Assembly: GCA_035376985.1 (NCBI GenBank)
Contig: DAOSSA010000014.1
Location: 1 to 61,276 of the forward strand
From: Brevifilum sp029548365
GTDB taxonomy: Bacteria > Chloroflexota > Anaerolineae > Anaerolineales > Anaerolineaceae
Reading direction: 5' to 3'
Length of the DNA stretch: 61,276 bases
Shown in pieces: positions 60,144 through 61,276 of this stretch. Made by a program: the position numbers and the translations under genes. How positions within the stretch are numbered: the first letter of the stretch is position 1; each line of letters opens with the position of its first letter. The notes beneath the pieces are model-generated. The model saw only the letters and a list, made by a program, of their open reading frames with translations. It searched no databases and was not told where the DNA came from.

Positions 60144-60878
60144 TTATATTTTTTCGACTTGTAAAAAGCCCAATTCAACAGGCGTTGAGCGCCCGAAGAA
60201 ATTAACCAACACACGCACCTTTGAACGTTCCATATCAATCTCATCCACCACACCAGGAAAATCATTGAACGGACCATCAATAATGCGGACTTTCTCGCCG
60301 GGTTTAAAGGTGACTTTAATCGTGGGGGCATCGGATTCCATGCGTCGAAGGATTTGTGAGACCTCTTCAGGGCGCAGGGGGGTTGGGTCGTTGCCCATAC
60401 CAACAAAGCCCGTTACACCTGGAGTGTTGCGAACAACGTACCAGCTTTCTTCACTCAACAGCATGTTGACCAACACATAACCAGGAAAAACATACCGTTC
60501 GATGTACCGGCGTTTACCATCTCGAACTTCGATCTCTTCCTGAGTGGGGATGACCACATCAAAGATCTGATCTTTCATGTTCATTGATTCGATCCGTTGT
60601 TCGAGGTTGTGGCGCACTTTATTCTCATAACCTGAATAGCAGTGGATCACATACCAAGCTCGGTCGTCGCCAGGATCATCGAGTTTTTCATCGGATGACT
60701 GTTCTGACGGCGAAGATTCCAAATCCTCGGTTTCTGAAACGTCTAATTCGTCGTTGAAGGAATCAGCAGCAGGGTCTTCAGCCGGAACAGGAATATCACC
60801 CGTTTCTTCGGATTCAGAAACAGTCGTAGTTTGTTCCTCTTCTGGAACTTGTTCGTCTGGTTTATCGTTTGCAGCCAT
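60144..60878 (-). CDS. nusG: Transcription factor NusG with acidic N-terminal extension
   Basis: A 244-residue protein. Residues 1-70 are an extension very rich in Asp, Glu and Ser (for example EEEQTTTVSESEETGDIP). The NGN domain (about 72-180) has AWYVIHCYSGYENKVRHNLE and RYVFPGYVLVNM. The KOW domain (about 190-244) has FKPGEKVRIIDGPFNDFPG. NusG binds RNA polymerase and couples it to Rho or the ribosome. Standard bacterial NusG is about 180 residues, so the acidic part is unusual. It lies between secE and rplK in the conserved order. Confidence 0.95.
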   Translation of the reverse strand: MAANDKPDEQVPEEEQTTTVSESEETGDIPVPAEDPAADSFNDELDVSETEDLESSPSEQSSDEKLDDPGDDRAWYVIHCYSGYENKVRHNLEQRIESMNMKDQIFDVVIPTQEEIEVRDGKRRYIERYVFPGYVLVNMLLSEESWYVVRNTPGVTGFVGMGNDPTPLRPEEVSQILRRMESDAPTIKVTFKPGEKVRIIDGPFNDFPGVVDEIDMERSKVRVLVNFFGRSTPVELGFLQVEKI

Positions 60879-60922
60879 AATTACCTTGTCCGACTCTTTT
60901 TGTTAAAACCCTTCAAAAACGA

Positions 60923-61141
60923 TTAAAGGGTAACCAGGAAGGAGATCAATCTTGAAAACAAGAAATCCAACACACCCAGAATGGTCGCCAAAATTACCAT
61001 AACAATCATGACGAGTTTGGTTAGTTTCCAGGCTTCGGGGGGCGTCGGCCAGGTGACCTTGCGAAGCTCGCCTACGGTTTCACGCCAAAAGCGTTGGATT
61101 TTCTGAATAATTGACAACTTCTTTTTCTTTTTTTGTGACAC
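60923..61141 (-). CDS. secE: Preprotein translocase subunit SecE
   Basis: A 72-residue subunit of the SecYEG channel. Basic N-terminus (SQKKKKKLSII), the conserved amphipathic WRETVGELRKVTWPTPPEAWK and one membrane helix (about 42-65) at the end. The GTG at 61141 follows AAGGAGT. Standard position upstream of nusG. Confidence 0.95.
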   Translation of the reverse strand: MSQKKKKKLSIIQKIQRFWRETVGELRKVTWPTPPEAWKLTKLVMIVMVILATILGVLDFLFSRLISFLVTL

Positions 61142-61165
61142 CGGTCACTCCTTGTCTGGGCGTAA

Positions 61166-61190
61166 AACGCCGTCCATGACAGACGGCGTT
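61166..61190 (-). terminator. Hairpin between tRNA-Trp and secE
   Basis: A perfect 9 bp stem (AACGCCGTC and GACGGCGTT on either strand), loop of 7, with only TTAC after it on the minus strand. It may separate the tRNA from the secE mRNA by processing or partial termination rather than act as a full terminator. Confidence 0.45.
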
Positions 61191-61202
61191 GAAAAAACCA
61201 GG

Positions 61203-61276
61203 CAGGCCAGGCAGGACTTGAACCCGCAACCCCCGCTTTTGGAGAGCGGTGCTCTGCCAAATTGAGCTACTGGCCT
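61203..61276 (-). tRNA. tRNA-Trp (anticodon CCA)
   Basis: A 74-base cloverleaf that reaches the window's right edge. Acceptor AGGCCAG pairs with CTGGCCT; D stem GCTC/GAGC; anticodon stem CCGCT/AGCGG with loop CTCCAAA, giving CCA at 34-36; T arm GCGGG-TTCAAGT-CCTGC; discriminator G. Its place upstream of secE-nusG is common in bacteria. Confidence 0.96.

Overview
The window looks like a chromosomal contig of an anaerobic, probably fermentative member of the Chloroflexota, class Anaerolineae. This is an inference, not a database result. It rests on the mixture of genes: an aldehyde ferredoxin oxidoreductase with a ferredoxin, a corrinoid protein, Thr/Pro-rich linkers on secreted proteins, a LexA box of the GAAC-N4-GTTC type, and a tRNA-Trp, secE, nusG, rplKAJL cluster. 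Two runs of exactly 100 N (2705-2804 and 14126-14225) are scaffold gaps. The second lies inside a tandem repeat.

Layout. 1-2704 (minus): ferredoxin, aldehyde ferredoxin oxidoreductase and a gap-truncated methyltransferase. 2989-6015 (plus): a sugar cluster (GT2 glycosyltransferase, FdtA-like ketoisomerase, DegT-type aminotransferase, GtrA flippase) that fits a 3-amino-3,6-dideoxyhexose decoration. 6174-12892: envelope and small conserved genes (beta-propeller lipoprotein, YjbQ, YtxH, lytic transglycosylase-like protein, LCP ligase, CBS pair, membrane protein). 13042-14556: an orphan corrinoid protein, then an array of degenerate copies of the 3' half of tRNA-Glu downstream of the intact tRNA-Glu(CTC). 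14643-22877: SlyD-like isomerase, phosphoglucomutase, PAP2 phosphatase, three overlapping glycosyltransferases and WecB. 23001-29835 (plus): a tight seven-gene operon of unknown function that combines membrane proteins, a zinc-ribbon membrane protein and a MutL/GlmL-type ASKHA ATPase. This is the best candidate for an undescribed system. 29869-38695: membrane SH3 protein, BMP-type lipoprotein, undecaprenyl-phosphate sugar transferase, an OmpR/HK pair, a K+/H+-type antiporter and an RlmD/TrmA-type RNA methyltransferase.

38750-44950 is an AT-rich island with Firmicutes-like genes, several of them broken: RidA, a truncated CCG-motif protein, an ABC exporter with a large internal deletion, two AAA_14/DUF4143 ATPases, an HhH protein and the C-terminal stub of a serine recombinase. 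Each ATPase gene is preceded by tandemly repeated promoter or operator units (39 bp and 23 bp periods). A 16 bp direct repeat brackets the recombinase stub and the second ATPase.

45017-61276 returns to typical host genes: thioredoxin/TPR protein, two L,D-transpeptidases and an amidase in one cell-wall operon, AMMECR1, DUF4173-like membrane protein, an SLC13 permease with four RCK_C domains, an FmdB/CsoR-type/OsmC operon behind a palindromic operator, YitT, lexA with its own box, and the translation cluster rplL-rplJ-rplA-rplK-nusG-secE-tRNA-Trp on the minus strand. That cluster carries an L10-type leader and two copies of an RBS-proximal stem-loop before rplK and rplA, which are candidate L1 autoregulatory sites.
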